In this document: positions 47,101 to 55,511 of the stretch, piece by piece
Position numbering within the stretch: position 1 is the first letter of the stretch
Layout of the letters: each line of letters opens with the position of its first letter
Assembly: GCA_039809495.1 (NCBI GenBank)
Contig: JBDHVC010000024.1
Coordinates: 1-64,000 of the forward strand
DNA: 64,000 nt
From: JAFLCL01 sp039809495
GTDB taxonomy: Bacteria > Myxococcota_A > Polyangia > Polyangiales > Sandaracinaceae
Direction: 5' to 3'
The notes under the pieces: model-generated
The model's input: only the letters and a program-made list of their open reading frames with translations
Databases searched by the model: none
What the model was told of the DNA's origin: nothing
Made by a program: the position numbers and the translations under genes

Positions 47101-47717
47101 GGTCGATCGCGCCCGCGTGGCTCGCGCCGCTCCTCGTCGGGTCGCTGCTCGTCGCGTGCTCCGGCCCGAGCGAGCGCGCCGCCCCCGCCGAGGACGTCTC
47201 GGCGGACCTGCGCGTGATCCTCACGACGATGATCGAGGATCCCGCGCGCTCGCCGCTCGAGGAGGTCGACGAGGCGTTTCGTGACGAGCGCCCCGTGCTC
47301 GCGGCCGATCTGATCGAGCAGGGCGCGAAGCCTGCCACGGAGAGACAGCTCCGCGCCCTGCGAGCGCTCTCGCTGACGAGCGCGGAGGGGCGACGGCTCC
47401 GCGCGCGCGCGGTCCGCCTCTATCAGGCGCGCTTCGACGCGCTGGAGCTCCTGAGGGGCGCGCTCTCGAGAGGGATCGGTCAGGAGGACGAGCACCTCGT
47501 CGCCGCGATGCACGCCGACGCGCGCGCGCAGATCGCCCTCGTCGAGCTGGAGGACGAGCTGCGACGGCGCGTCCCCGACCTCGACGACGCGCGCTCGCTC
47601 GAGCCGCACGGGCCGGTGACGCCCCTCACGCCCTCGGGCGACGAGCCCCTCGCGCCGCGCCCGGAGCACCCCAACGAGGCCGCGAGCGATCCGCTCGATC
47701 CGCCCGATCCGGAGTGA
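47097..47717 (+). CDS. Small lipoprotein, unknown function
   Basis: 206 aa. The TTG at 47097 overlaps the upstream stop (TTGA). It begins a signal peptide with lipobox LLVAC, then a helical, charged region (EEVDEAFRDERPVLAADLIEQ) and a proline/acidic C-terminal tail (PLTPSGDEPLAPRPEHPNEA). It is coupled to an alpha/beta hydrolase and is probably a periplasmic or outer-membrane-anchored helical protein. Not recognised. Confidence 0.65.
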   Translation: MRSIAPAWLAPLLVGSLLVACSGPSERAAPAEDVSADLRVILTTMIEDPARSPLEEVDEAFRDERPVLAADLIEQGAKPATERQLRALRALSLTSAEGRRLRARAVRLYQARFDALELLRGALSRGIGQEDEHLVAAMHADARAQIALVELEDELRRRVPDLDDARSLEPHGPVTPLTPSGDEPLAPRPEHPNEAASDPLDPPDPE

Positions 47718-47773
47718 GGGCGCGCCACGCTCGGAAACTCGCCACCTACGCGCCGCCGTCGTACAAACGGCCC

Positions 47774-48838
47774 ATGCAGACCGTCCTCGTGACGGGTGCC
47801 GCGGGCACCGTCGGGAACTACGCGGTGAGCCTCGCCGAGGCAGCGGGGTATCGGGTGATCGCGACCGACCTCTCGGCCAAGGGCGTCGCCGTGCCCGTCC
47901 GGGGTGAGGTGCGGGCGGGGGATCTGCGCGATCGGGCCTTCGTCGAGCGCCTCGTGCGCGGCGTCGATCACGTGATCCACACGGCGGCGCAGCTCGACGT
48001 CGGCACGCCCTACGAGACGCTGCGCGCGGTCAACACGGACGCCGTCGCGACCCTCTACGATCTCGCGAGCGCGGCCGGCGCGAAGCGCTTCCTGCACGTC
48101 TCGACCGCGCTGATCTACGCCGAGGGGCAGCGCGGCCCGATCCCCGAGACGGGCGCGATCGCCCCACGCGGACCGCACGGTCGGAGCAAGCTCGAGGCCG
48201 AGCGCCTGCTCGAGGAGCGTCGAGGCAAGGGCGCGTCGTGGACGATCGTGCGCGCGGCGCCGATCTACGGCCGGCGCGGCCGTCACCTCGCCGCGATCCT
48301 GCTCACGATCGGGCCGGCCCTGCGCCTCGTGACGCCGCTCCTGCCCAGGCCCGCGGGGGGACCCATCCACAACCTCGTCCACGCCGAGGACGTGGCGCGC
48401 GCGCTCCTGCACCTCCTGCCCCGCGCGGACGCGGAGCACCGCGTCTACAACGTCGCGGACGACGATCCGCTCACGCTCGGGGATCGGGTGGCCGAGACCT
48501 ACCGCTCGTATGGCCTCCACATGGTCCCGGCGGGCGAGCTGCCGAGGAGCGCCCTCGACCGCATCGCCCGCGCCTTCCAGGCGAGAGGCGCTCACCAGAG
48601 CGTCGACCGAGCGCTCCTCGCCGCGTGGCGGCTCGTCGTCTTGCGCCACGGGCTCAAGTCCGCGCTCCGCTCCCGCGTCGATCGAGAGGCGCTCACGCTC
48701 CTCTACGATGATCTCCAGATCGACACCCACGCGCTCCGAGAGACGGGCTTCACGCCTCGCTATCCGCGCTTCGTCGAGGGCTTCCGCCAGGTCCTGCGCT
48801 GGTATCAGGCCGAGCGCTGGGTGCCGCGCTACGCTTGA
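47774..48838 (+). CDS. NAD-dependent epimerase/dehydratase-family protein
   Basis: 354 aa extended SDR. NAD motif TGAAGTVGNYAV near the start, STALIYAEGQ with the catalytic Ser, and the active-site Lys probably in GRSKLEAERLL, where the usual Tyr is replaced by Gly-Arg-Ser: the canonical YxxxK motif is not kept. The domain following resembles 3-beta-HSD/NAD epimerase-type proteins. Substrate unclear. An upstream in-frame GTG (47714) adds 20 unlikely residues; the ATG at 47774 precedes the Rossmann fold, with TACAAA 6 bases upstream. Confidence 0.82.
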   Translation: MQTVLVTGAAGTVGNYAVSLAEAAGYRVIATDLSAKGVAVPVRGEVRAGDLRDRAFVERLVRGVDHVIHTAAQLDVGTPYETLRAVNTDAVATLYDLASAAGAKRFLHVSTALIYAEGQRGPIPETGAIAPRGPHGRSKLEAERLLEERRGKGASWTIVRAAPIYGRRGRHLAAILLTIGPALRLVTPLLPRPAGGPIHNLVHAEDVARALLHLLPRADAEHRVYNVADDDPLTLGDRVAETYRSYGLHMVPAGELPRSALDRIARAFQARGAHQSVDRALLAAWRLVVLRHGLKSALRSRVDREALTLLYDDLQIDTHALRETGFTPRYPRFVEGFRQVLRWYQAERWVPRYA

Positions 48839-48840
48839 GG

Positions 48841-49554
48841 ATGCCCGGATCGCGACCACCGAGGGGTGCAGAGGCCCTCTCCGCGCTGAGGGGCCTCGGG
48901 CGCGAGGCCTTCGCCGTGATCCGACAGGGCCAGCTCATCGCCGAGGCCCGCGCGAGCGGCGAGGAGCACGCGAGCATCGGCGCGGGCGATCGGCTCGTCG
49001 TCTTTCTTCACGGCTTCATGGCTCGGGGGCCGGTGTTTCGGCCGATGCGCGAGGCGATCACGCGCTCGCACGCGGTCGAGACGCTGAGCCTCAGCTACGC
49101 CCCCTTCGACCGCTTCGAGGACGTGTGCGCGCGCGCTCGGGCGCTCGTGCTCGGCGCGCATCGCGGGAGGCCCGTGACCTTGGTCGGCCACTCGCTCGGC
49201 GGCGTCGTCGCGCGCTGGCTGATCCAGGAGGACGAGCGCGTCGCGCCCTCGATCGACCGCCTGATCACACTCGCGAGCCCGCACGAGGGGACGCGCGCGG
49301 CGCCCGTCGCCGTGGGCTCGCTCGTCGCCGCCATCCGCCCGCGGAGCTCGGTCCTCGAGCGCCTCGAGGCGTCGCGCGGCAAGCTCGATCGCGTCGAGCG
49401 GTGGGCGGTCGTCGCCGCGCGCGATCGGCTGGTCACGCCGCCGTCGTCGGCCGCCGCGCTCCCAGGCGCCGAGGTCGTCTGGTTGGACGTCGGGCACAAC
49501 GAGATCCTCTTCGATCGGGGCGCGATCGCCGTCGTCGACGATCACGTCGGGTGA
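48841..49554 (+). CDS. Alpha/beta-hydrolase, lipase-like
   Basis: 237 aa. VVFLHGFMARGPVFRPM is the oxyanion region, LVGHSLGGVVARWL the nucleophile elbow (Ser118), and the Asp and His lie in VAARDRLVTP and DVGHNEILFD. The layout matches triacylglycerol lipase-like or PGAP1-like hydrolases. It starts 2 bp after the upstream epimerase stop and its end overlaps the convergent pilS gene by 13 bp. The ATG at 48841 is preferred to a TTG two codons earlier. Confidence 0.88.
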   Translation: MPGSRPPRGAEALSALRGLGREAFAVIRQGQLIAEARASGEEHASIGAGDRLVVFLHGFMARGPVFRPMREAITRSHAVETLSLSYAPFDRFEDVCARARALVLGAHRGRPVTLVGHSLGGVVARWLIQEDERVAPSIDRLITLASPHEGTRAAPVAVGSLVAAIRPRSSVLERLEASRGKLDRVERWAVVAARDRLVTPPSSAAALPGAEVVWLDVGHNEILFDRGAIAVVDDHVG

Positions 49555-51269
49555 CGCGACGGGGCGGGGCGCCGCGGGGTCGGTGAGCGAGGCTCGGGGC
49601 TGCTCCGGCGCTCGGGCGCGTCGGGGAGACGCAGGCGAAAGATGCTCCCGCGCGGAGCACCCGCGAGCGCTTGGATCGTGCCGCCGTGCGCGTCGATGAT
49701 CCGTTTGACGAGCGCGAGCCCGAGGCCGAGCCCGTGCCGCCGCCGCGTGAAGAACATGTCGAAGACGTGATCGCGGTCCGCCTCGTCGATCCCCGGTCCC
49801 TCGTCGACGACGTCGATCTCGAGCGCCGCCTCGTCGCGACGCGCGCGGACGCGCACGGTGCTCCCGTCGGGCGCGAACTGGACGGCGTTGCGGAGGAGGT
49901 TCCAGAGCACCTGGCGGAGCTGCTGCGGGTCGACGTCGCCCTCGATCGCCTCGTCGGGGGTGAGATCGAGCTCGATTCGAACCTCGGAGCCCGTGCGGCG
50001 GACGAGCTCTCCGACCTCGCGGAGGATCGGCGCGATGGGCACGCGCTCTCGGATCGCGGGCGCCGCGCGGCCGACCTCGAGCATCGTGCTCACGAGCTCG
50101 CTCAGACGATCCGTCTCCTTGAGGACGGTGTCGAGGAGCTTTCGATCCTCCGCCCCGAGCGCCTCGGCGTCCCGCACGAGCTCGACCGATCCGGCGATCG
50201 CGCCGAGGGGGTTGCGGATCTCGTGCGCGAGCCCGGCCGCGAGCGCGCCGAGCAGGGCGAGCCGGCTGGCGTGCTCCGCCTGCCGTCGCAGCGTCTCGAT
50301 CTCCGTGAGGTCTTGGAAGATGACGAGCGCGCCGGTCGTCTCGCCGCTCGCGCGACGAAGCGGCGCCGTGGTGAAGCCGACGGGGAAGCGCGCGCCGTCC
50401 TGGCGCACGCCGTCGGTCTCGTGGCGATCGGTCGCGCTCGGGTCGACGGGGAAGAAGTCCGAGAGCGGGCGCTCGCGCAGCTCCCTCGCCTCGGCGCGGA
50501 GGATCGCCGCCGCGGCGGGGTTCACCGTGGTGATCCGGCCCTCGGTGTCGAGCGTGACGAGCCCGGAGGTGAGCGAGCGGACGATGTCCTCGTAGAGCAG
50601 GGCGTAGCCGACGACGCTCGCCTCGGCCTCGGCGAGCGCGGTGCGGGTCCGCTCGATGCGATCGCCGAGCGTCGCGGCGAGCGCGCCGACGACGACGAGG
50701 CCGACGAGGTTCCGAAGGAGCGCCTCCGCGAGATCGGCGGCGCTCGGCGCGTAGCTCGACGGGGGCTGATCGGGCGGCGCGTCGATCCAGCCCTGGGCGA
50801 ACGCGAGGCCGAGGATCGTGTAGAGCAGCACCGCCGCGCCGCTCGTCTGGAGCGCCAGCCGACCGCCGCCCACCGAGGCCGCGAAGAGGATCACGGCGCC
50901 GAAGAGGAGCGTGAGCCCGCTCTCTGCGCCGCCGGTGAGCGAGACGACGCCCGCCGCGAGGAGGAGGTCGACGAGGATGTGGAGCGCGCCGACGCGCTCG
51001 CGCGCGCCCCTCGGGCGGCGGATGACCAGCGCCTCGATGCCCGAGAGGGCATAGGCGATCGCGAGCAGCGCGGAGAGGGCTCGCGGCGTGAAGGAGCCGA
51101 TCTCGTCGCCTCGCCAGAGAAAGAGCGTGCCGCCGAGCACGATCGTGGCGACGGTGAGCCGCCCGAGCAGCCCGAGCTGGAGCCGCCGCTCGAGGGGATC
51201 GAGGGCGATCGCGCTCGACCCGCCGCTCGCTCGAGGCGCGAGCGGCGGACTGGTGGGCTCGGCGCTCAC
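49542..51269 (-). CDS. pilS: PilS-type membrane sensor histidine kinase
   Basis: 575 aa. Six N-terminal transmembrane helices (about 30-190) without a periplasmic sensor domain, then PAS (about 220-330), HisKA with LLGALAAGLAHEIRNPLG (His349), and a HATPase with NLLRNAVQFAP and DEGPGIDEADRDH, then GLGLGLALVKRI. This architecture and its place after pilC match PilS, the kinase for PilR. The GTG start overlaps the pilC stop (GTGA). The cognate pilR is encoded 17 kb away. Confidence 0.88.
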   Translation of the reverse strand: MSAEPTSPPLAPRASGGSSAIALDPLERRLQLGLLGRLTVATIVLGGTLFLWRGDEIGSFTPRALSALLAIAYALSGIEALVIRRPRGARERVGALHILVDLLLAAGVVSLTGGAESGLTLLFGAVILFAASVGGGRLALQTSGAAVLLYTILGLAFAQGWIDAPPDQPPSSYAPSAADLAEALLRNLVGLVVVGALAATLGDRIERTRTALAEAEASVVGYALLYEDIVRSLTSGLVTLDTEGRITTVNPAAAAILRAEARELRERPLSDFFPVDPSATDRHETDGVRQDGARFPVGFTTAPLRRASGETTGALVIFQDLTEIETLRRQAEHASRLALLGALAAGLAHEIRNPLGAIAGSVELVRDAEALGAEDRKLLDTVLKETDRLSELVSTMLEVGRAAPAIRERVPIAPILREVGELVRRTGSEVRIELDLTPDEAIEGDVDPQQLRQVLWNLLRNAVQFAPDGSTVRVRARRDEAALEIDVVDEGPGIDEADRDHVFDMFFTRRRHGLGLGLALVKRIIDAHGGTIQALAGAPRGSIFRLRLPDAPERRSSPEPRSPTPRRPAPSRHPT

Positions 51270-52477
51270 TCGGCCTTGATGCGGCCGGCGATGTCGAAGA
51301 TCGGCATGTACATCGCGATGAGCATGAACCCGACGAGGCCGCCGATGACGACCATCATCACGGGCTCGAGCAGCGAGGTGAGCGCGGCGACGGCGACGTC
51401 GACCTCCTCCTCGTAGAAGTCGGCGATCTTGTTGAGCATCTGATCGAGCGCGCCGGTCTGCTCACCGACGCCGATCATCTGGACCACCATCGACGGGAAG
51501 ACCTTCGTCTCGAGCAGCGGCTCGGCCATCGATCGGCCCTCGCGGATGCGATCGGCCGTGGCCTTCACGCCCTTCTCGATCACGACGTTCCCCGACGCCT
51601 TGCCGACGATGTCGAGCGCGTCGAGGATGGCGACGCCCGAGGCGAGGAGCGTCCCGAGCGTGCGCGTGAAGCGCGCGACCGCGATCTTGCGCATGACGGG
51701 GCCGATCACCGGCATCTGGAGGACGACGCGATCCCAGAATTGGCGGCCTCGCGGCTGGCGATACGTCCACGGGAGGCCGAAGACGAGCAGGGCGGTGATC
51801 GCCGCGAAGATGTACCAGTTGTCGACGAAGCCGTTCGAGACGTTGATCATCAGCTGGGTCGGGCCCGGGAGCGAGTCCTCGCCGCCGAAGTCGGCGAACA
51901 TGGTCTTGAAGGCCGGGATCACCCAGGTGAGCATGACCATGATGACGCCGATCGCGATGGCGAGCGTGGCCGACGGGTAGACGAGGGCGCCGCGGACCTG
52001 GCGGTTCAGCTTCACGCGCTTCTCGATGTACACCGCGAGCCGCTGGAGGATCGTGTCGAGGATGCCGCCGATCTCGCCCGCGCGGACGAGGTTGACGAAG
52101 AGCTCGTCGAAGACCTTGGGGTGCTTGGCGAGCGCGTCCGAGAAGGTGGAGCCCTCCTCGACGTTGCCCTTGATCTCCTTGAGAATCTTGTTGAAGGCCT
52201 TGTTCTCGCCCTGCTGCGAGAGGATCTCGAGGCACTGCACGAGCGGCAGGCCGGCCTCGATCATCGTCGCGAACTGGCGGATGAAGACGACGAGCTCCGC
52301 CTGCGAGACGGGGGCGCCGAACGAGATGACGATCTCCTTCGGCTTCTTGCGGACCCGCGTGGGCGTCAGGTTCTGTTGCTTGAGACGATCCTGGACCGCG
52401 GCTTCCGAGGTCGCCTCCATCACGCCCTTGCGAACCTCACCCGATCGGCCCTTGGCCTCCCAGACCCACTCCTGCAT
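51266..52477 (-). CDS. pilC: Type IV pilus inner-membrane platform protein PilC
   Basis: 403 aa GspF-family protein. Two related T2SF domains, each followed by hydrophobic helices: VVFIRQFATMIEAGLPLVQCLEILS in the first and VARFTRTLGTLLASGVAILDAL in the second. The C-terminal EPVMMVVIGGLVGFMLIAMY is a typical membrane segment. It couples the cytoplasmic ATPases to the pilin pool. It follows pilT after a 128-bp gap and precedes pilS with a GTGA overlap. No pilB is in the window. Confidence 0.96.
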   Translation of the reverse strand: MQEWVWEAKGRSGEVRKGVMEATSEAAVQDRLKQQNLTPTRVRKKPKEIVISFGAPVSQAELVVFIRQFATMIEAGLPLVQCLEILSQQGENKAFNKILKEIKGNVEEGSTFSDALAKHPKVFDELFVNLVRAGEIGGILDTILQRLAVYIEKRVKLNRQVRGALVYPSATLAIAIGVIMVMLTWVIPAFKTMFADFGGEDSLPGPTQLMINVSNGFVDNWYIFAAITALLVFGLPWTYRQPRGRQFWDRVVLQMPVIGPVMRKIAVARFTRTLGTLLASGVAILDALDIVGKASGNVVIEKGVKATADRIREGRSMAEPLLETKVFPSMVVQMIGVGEQTGALDQMLNKIADFYEEEVDVAVAALTSLLEPVMMVVIGGLVGFMLIAMYMPIFDIAGRIKAE

Positions 52478-52605
52478 GGACGACCATCCTTCGTTCGAAG
52501 GCGACCGCCTCGAGGGAGACGGACGCTTCGCGCCGCGAGCACTCCCGGTAGCGTATCGACGAGGCCCCCATCACGTCAAAACCGTGGTGGAGCGTGAGGG
52601 TGTCG

Positions 52606-53742
52606 TCAGCGACCTCGACCCAGGCCTGGGCCGGCCGGGACGACGGGCGAGCGCCCCTCGAGCATCGCCTGGAGCTCGAGCGGCTCGCCCGAGTAGCCGA
52701 GCGCGTCCTCGAGCGTGATCAGGTTCCGTTGGTAGAGGGAGTAGAGCGACTGGTTCATCGTCTGCATGCCGCTCCGGCCCTGCCCGATCTGCATCTGCGA
52801 GTAGATCTGGTGGACCTTGTCCTCGCGGATCAGGTTTCGGATCGCGGCGTTGGGGACCATCACCTCGGCCGACATCACGCGCCCGGGGCCGTCCGCGCGC
52901 GGCAAGAGGAGCTGCGTCATCACGGCCTGGAGCACGAACGAGAGCTGCGCGCGCACCTGGCTCTGCTGGTGGGCGGGGAAGACGTCGATGATGCGGTTGA
53001 TCGACGAGATCGCGCTGTTCGTGTGGAGCGTCCCGAACACGAGGTGGCCCGTCTCGCTGATCGTGAGCGCCGCCTCGACCGTCTCGAGATCGCGCATCTC
53101 GCCGACGAGGACGACGTCGGGATCCTGGCGGAGCGCGTACTTGAGCGCGTCCTTGAAGCCTCGGGTGTCGGCGCCGACCTCGCGCTGGTTCACGACGCAG
53201 AGCTTGCTCTGGTGCTCGAATTCGATCGGGTCCTCGATCGTGATGATGTGCTGGCGCGTCTCGCGGTTGATCTTGTCGATGATCGACGCGAGCGTCGTCG
53301 ACTTGCCGGAGCCGGTCGGGCCCGTGACGAGGACGAGCCCCCTCGGGAGCGCCGCGAGCTCGGCGACGACCGGCGGCAGGCCGAGCTCCTCGAAGCTCAG
53401 GATCTTGTGGGGGATGGCGCGGAACGCCGCGCCCACGGAGCCGCGCTGCATGAAGACGTTGCCGCGGAAGCGAGAGAGGCCGCGGATCGAGAACGAGAAG
53501 TCGCACTCCCACTGCTTCTCGAACTTGATCTTCTGATCCTCGCTCAGGACCGAGTAGATGAGCTGCTTCGTGTCCTCGGCGCGGAGCGGCGCCATCTTCA
53601 ACGGGACGAGGCTTCCGTCGATGCGGAATTGCGGCGGCGAGCCGCGCGTGATGTGGAGATCGGAGGCGCCGCGCTCGATCATCGCGCGCAGGAGCTGGAG
53701 CAGGTTGTAGGGAAGGGGGCCCTGCGGGTCGTCTTCGCTCAT
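52606..53742 (-). CDS. pilT: Type IV pilus retraction ATPase PilT
   Basis: 378 aa hexameric secretion ATPase powering pilus retraction and twitching. PAS-like N-terminal domain, Walker A GPTGSGKST (141-149), Asp and His boxes (TIEDPIEFEH, GTLHTNSA), and the PilT-specific AIRNLIREDKVHQIYSQMQ motif. It begins 9 bp after the glpD stop. TAGCCT ends 6 bases before its ATG but coincides with the glpD stop codon, so a separate promoter is uncertain. Confidence 0.97.
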   Translation of the reverse strand: MSEDDPQGPLPYNLLQLLRAMIERGASDLHITRGSPPQFRIDGSLVPLKMAPLRAEDTKQLIYSVLSEDQKIKFEKQWECDFSFSIRGLSRFRGNVFMQRGSVGAAFRAIPHKILSFEELGLPPVVAELAALPRGLVLVTGPTGSGKSTTLASIIDKINRETRQHIITIEDPIEFEHQSKLCVVNQREVGADTRGFKDALKYALRQDPDVVLVGEMRDLETVEAALTISETGHLVFGTLHTNSAISSINRIIDVFPAHQQSQVRAQLSFVLQAVMTQLLLPRADGPGRVMSAEVMVPNAAIRNLIREDKVHQIYSQMQIGQGRSGMQTMNQSLYSLYQRNLITLEDALGYSGEPLELQAMLEGRSPVVPAGPGLGRGR

Positions 53743-53748
53743 GCGCCG

Positions 53749-53754
53749 AGGCTA
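53749..53754 (-). promoter_or_regulatory. Possible -10 element (TAGCCT) of pilT, overlapping the glpD stop
   Basis: TAGCCT ends 6 bases before the pilT ATG, the same geometry as the other leaderless candidates, but its TAG is also the glpD stop codon, so chance is more likely here. Confidence 0.25.
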
Positions 53755-55455
53755 CTCGGCGAGCGGCGCGCTCCGCCACCTCCGCGAGCGCTCGACCTCG
53801 GCCTCGAAGCGCTCGATCTCGCGGCGCGCCGTCTCCTCGGACCAGCCGTGCTTCGCGACGAAGCGAGCCGCGATGGCCGGGGCGGCCCCGAGCCCTTGGT
53901 CCTCCGCGCGGAAGAAGAGCTGCGTGCGCCGGATCGCGACGTCCGCGACGGTCGCCGCGAGCTCGTCGTCGATCGCGAAGTCCACCTGGGCGAGGATCTC
54001 GGGGCGCCCGGGCGAGAGCGGCGCGCCGAGCGAGGGATCCGCCTCGACGAGCGCCGCGACCTCGATCGCGCGCGTGCCGTAGGTGTGCGCCAAGAGGGTG
54101 AGCGTCTCCTCGCCGAGGAGCTCGCCGGTTCGCGCGCGCACCCCCTCCACGATCGCGCCGAGGCCGCCCTTCGGGAAGTCTCGGCCGCCTGGCAGCGGCT
54201 CGTGATCCGTGTTCGGTGGGGCGAGGTCGCGGGGCGCGCGGCCTCGCACCGAGAGCTCGTGGAGCGCCGCGTCGACGACGTGCTTGGCCATCGCGCGGTA
54301 CGTCGTCAGCTTGCCGCCCGCGACGGTGACGACGCCGTCCTCGCTGACGTCGATGCGCTCCTCTCGGCTCACCTTCGACTCGTCGACGCTCTCGCCGGGA
54401 TCGATGAGGGGGCGCAGCCCGGCCCACGTCGCCACGACGTCGCCCTCGCCGATCTCGCGATCGGGGAAGTAGTGGTGGACGGCGCGCAGGAGGTAGTGGA
54501 TGTCCTCGCGGCTCGCGCAGACGTCCTCGGCACGCCCCTCGAAGTCCGTGTCGGTCGTGCCGACGTAGGTGCGATCGCCCCACGGGATCACGAAGAGGTA
54601 GCGGTGATCGTCGGGGTGGAAGCAGGCGACGCAGTGCTCGATCGGGAGGACCTCGCGCGGGACGACGAGGTGGACGCCCTTCGTCGGGCGGAGCCAGCGA
54701 GGGCCTGGCTTCGCCATCGCGAGGGTGCGATCGGTCCACGGCCCGGTCGCGTTGACGACGACGCCCGCGCGCACCTCGCGCGCTCGCCCCGTGATGACGT
54801 CGCGGATCCTCGCGCCGCGGACGATCCCGCTCGCGTCGTGGACGAGGGCCTCGACCGCGGTCCAGGTCGCGATGATCGCGCCGCGCCGCGCCGCGTCGAT
54901 CGCCGTCTCGAGGGTGAGCCGCGCGTCGTCGGTCGAGCAGTCGTAGTAGAGCGGCGCGCCCTTGAGGCCCTTCATCCCGAGGCCGGGCGCCGCCTCGAGC
55001 GCCTGCGCGGGCGAGAGGGTGCGGGCCGGCTTGGGCGAGCGGAAGAACGACAAGCCCTCGTAGAGGAGGATGCCGGCGCGGATCACCGCGAGGCCCGGCT
55101 TCTGGCCCTCGTAGATGGGGATGAGGAAGCCGAGCGGCCGGACGAGGTGAGGCGCGAGCCTCATCAGCGTGCCGCGCTCGTTCACCGACTCGAAGACGAG
55201 CCCGAGCTCGCCCTGCTCGAGGTAGCGCAGGCCGCCGTGCACGAGCTTGCTCGAGCGCGAGCTCGTCCCGTACGCGAGATCGTTCTGCTCGCAGACGAGC
55301 ACCGAGAGGCCGCGCGCCGCGGCGTCGCGCGCGATGCCGGCGCCGTTGATGCCGCAGCCGACGACGAGGACGTCGAAGTCGCCCTCGATCCGAGCGTGCA
55401 TCGCGTCGCGTCGCATGGGGGCCGGAGAGGCTTCGGGCGCTTCGGGGGTGTCCAC
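53752..55455 (-). CDS. glpD: Glycerol-3-phosphate dehydrogenase (FAD-dependent, aerobic)
   Basis: About 567 aa. It oxidises glycerol 3-phosphate to DHAP, feeding electrons to the quinone pool at the inner membrane. FAD-binding VVGCGINGAGIARDAAARG, SSRSSKLVHGGLRYLEQGELGLV, the active-site region VNATGPW and FVIPWGDRTYVGTTDTDFEG, and a C-terminal DAO_C-like domain are all clear. Starts are ambiguous: GTG 55455 (used), ATG 55416 or ATG 55401. The preceding in-frame sequence is not homologous. It lies in a run of minus-strand genes; pilT follows 9 bp after it. Confidence 0.95.
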   Translation of the reverse strand: MDTPEAPEASPAPMRRDAMHARIEGDFDVLVVGCGINGAGIARDAAARGLSVLVCEQNDLAYGTSSRSSKLVHGGLRYLEQGELGLVFESVNERGTLMRLAPHLVRPLGFLIPIYEGQKPGLAVIRAGILLYEGLSFFRSPKPARTLSPAQALEAAPGLGMKGLKGAPLYYDCSTDDARLTLETAIDAARRGAIIATWTAVEALVHDASGIVRGARIRDVITGRAREVRAGVVVNATGPWTDRTLAMAKPGPRWLRPTKGVHLVVPREVLPIEHCVACFHPDDHRYLFVIPWGDRTYVGTTDTDFEGRAEDVCASREDIHYLLRAVHHYFPDREIGEGDVVATWAGLRPLIDPGESVDESKVSREERIDVSEDGVVTVAGGKLTTYRAMAKHVVDAALHELSVRGRAPRDLAPPNTDHEPLPGGRDFPKGGLGAIVEGVRARTGELLGEETLTLLAHTYGTRAIEVAALVEADPSLGAPLSPGRPEILAQVDFAIDDELAATVADVAIRRTQLFFRAEDQGLGAAPAIAARFVAKHGWSEETARREIERFEAEVERSRRWRSAPLAE

Positions 55456-55511
55456 AGTCGAGGTATGACGCGCCGCGTCGCTCGCGCCAGCGTCGGCGGC
55501 GAGGCGCGCCG

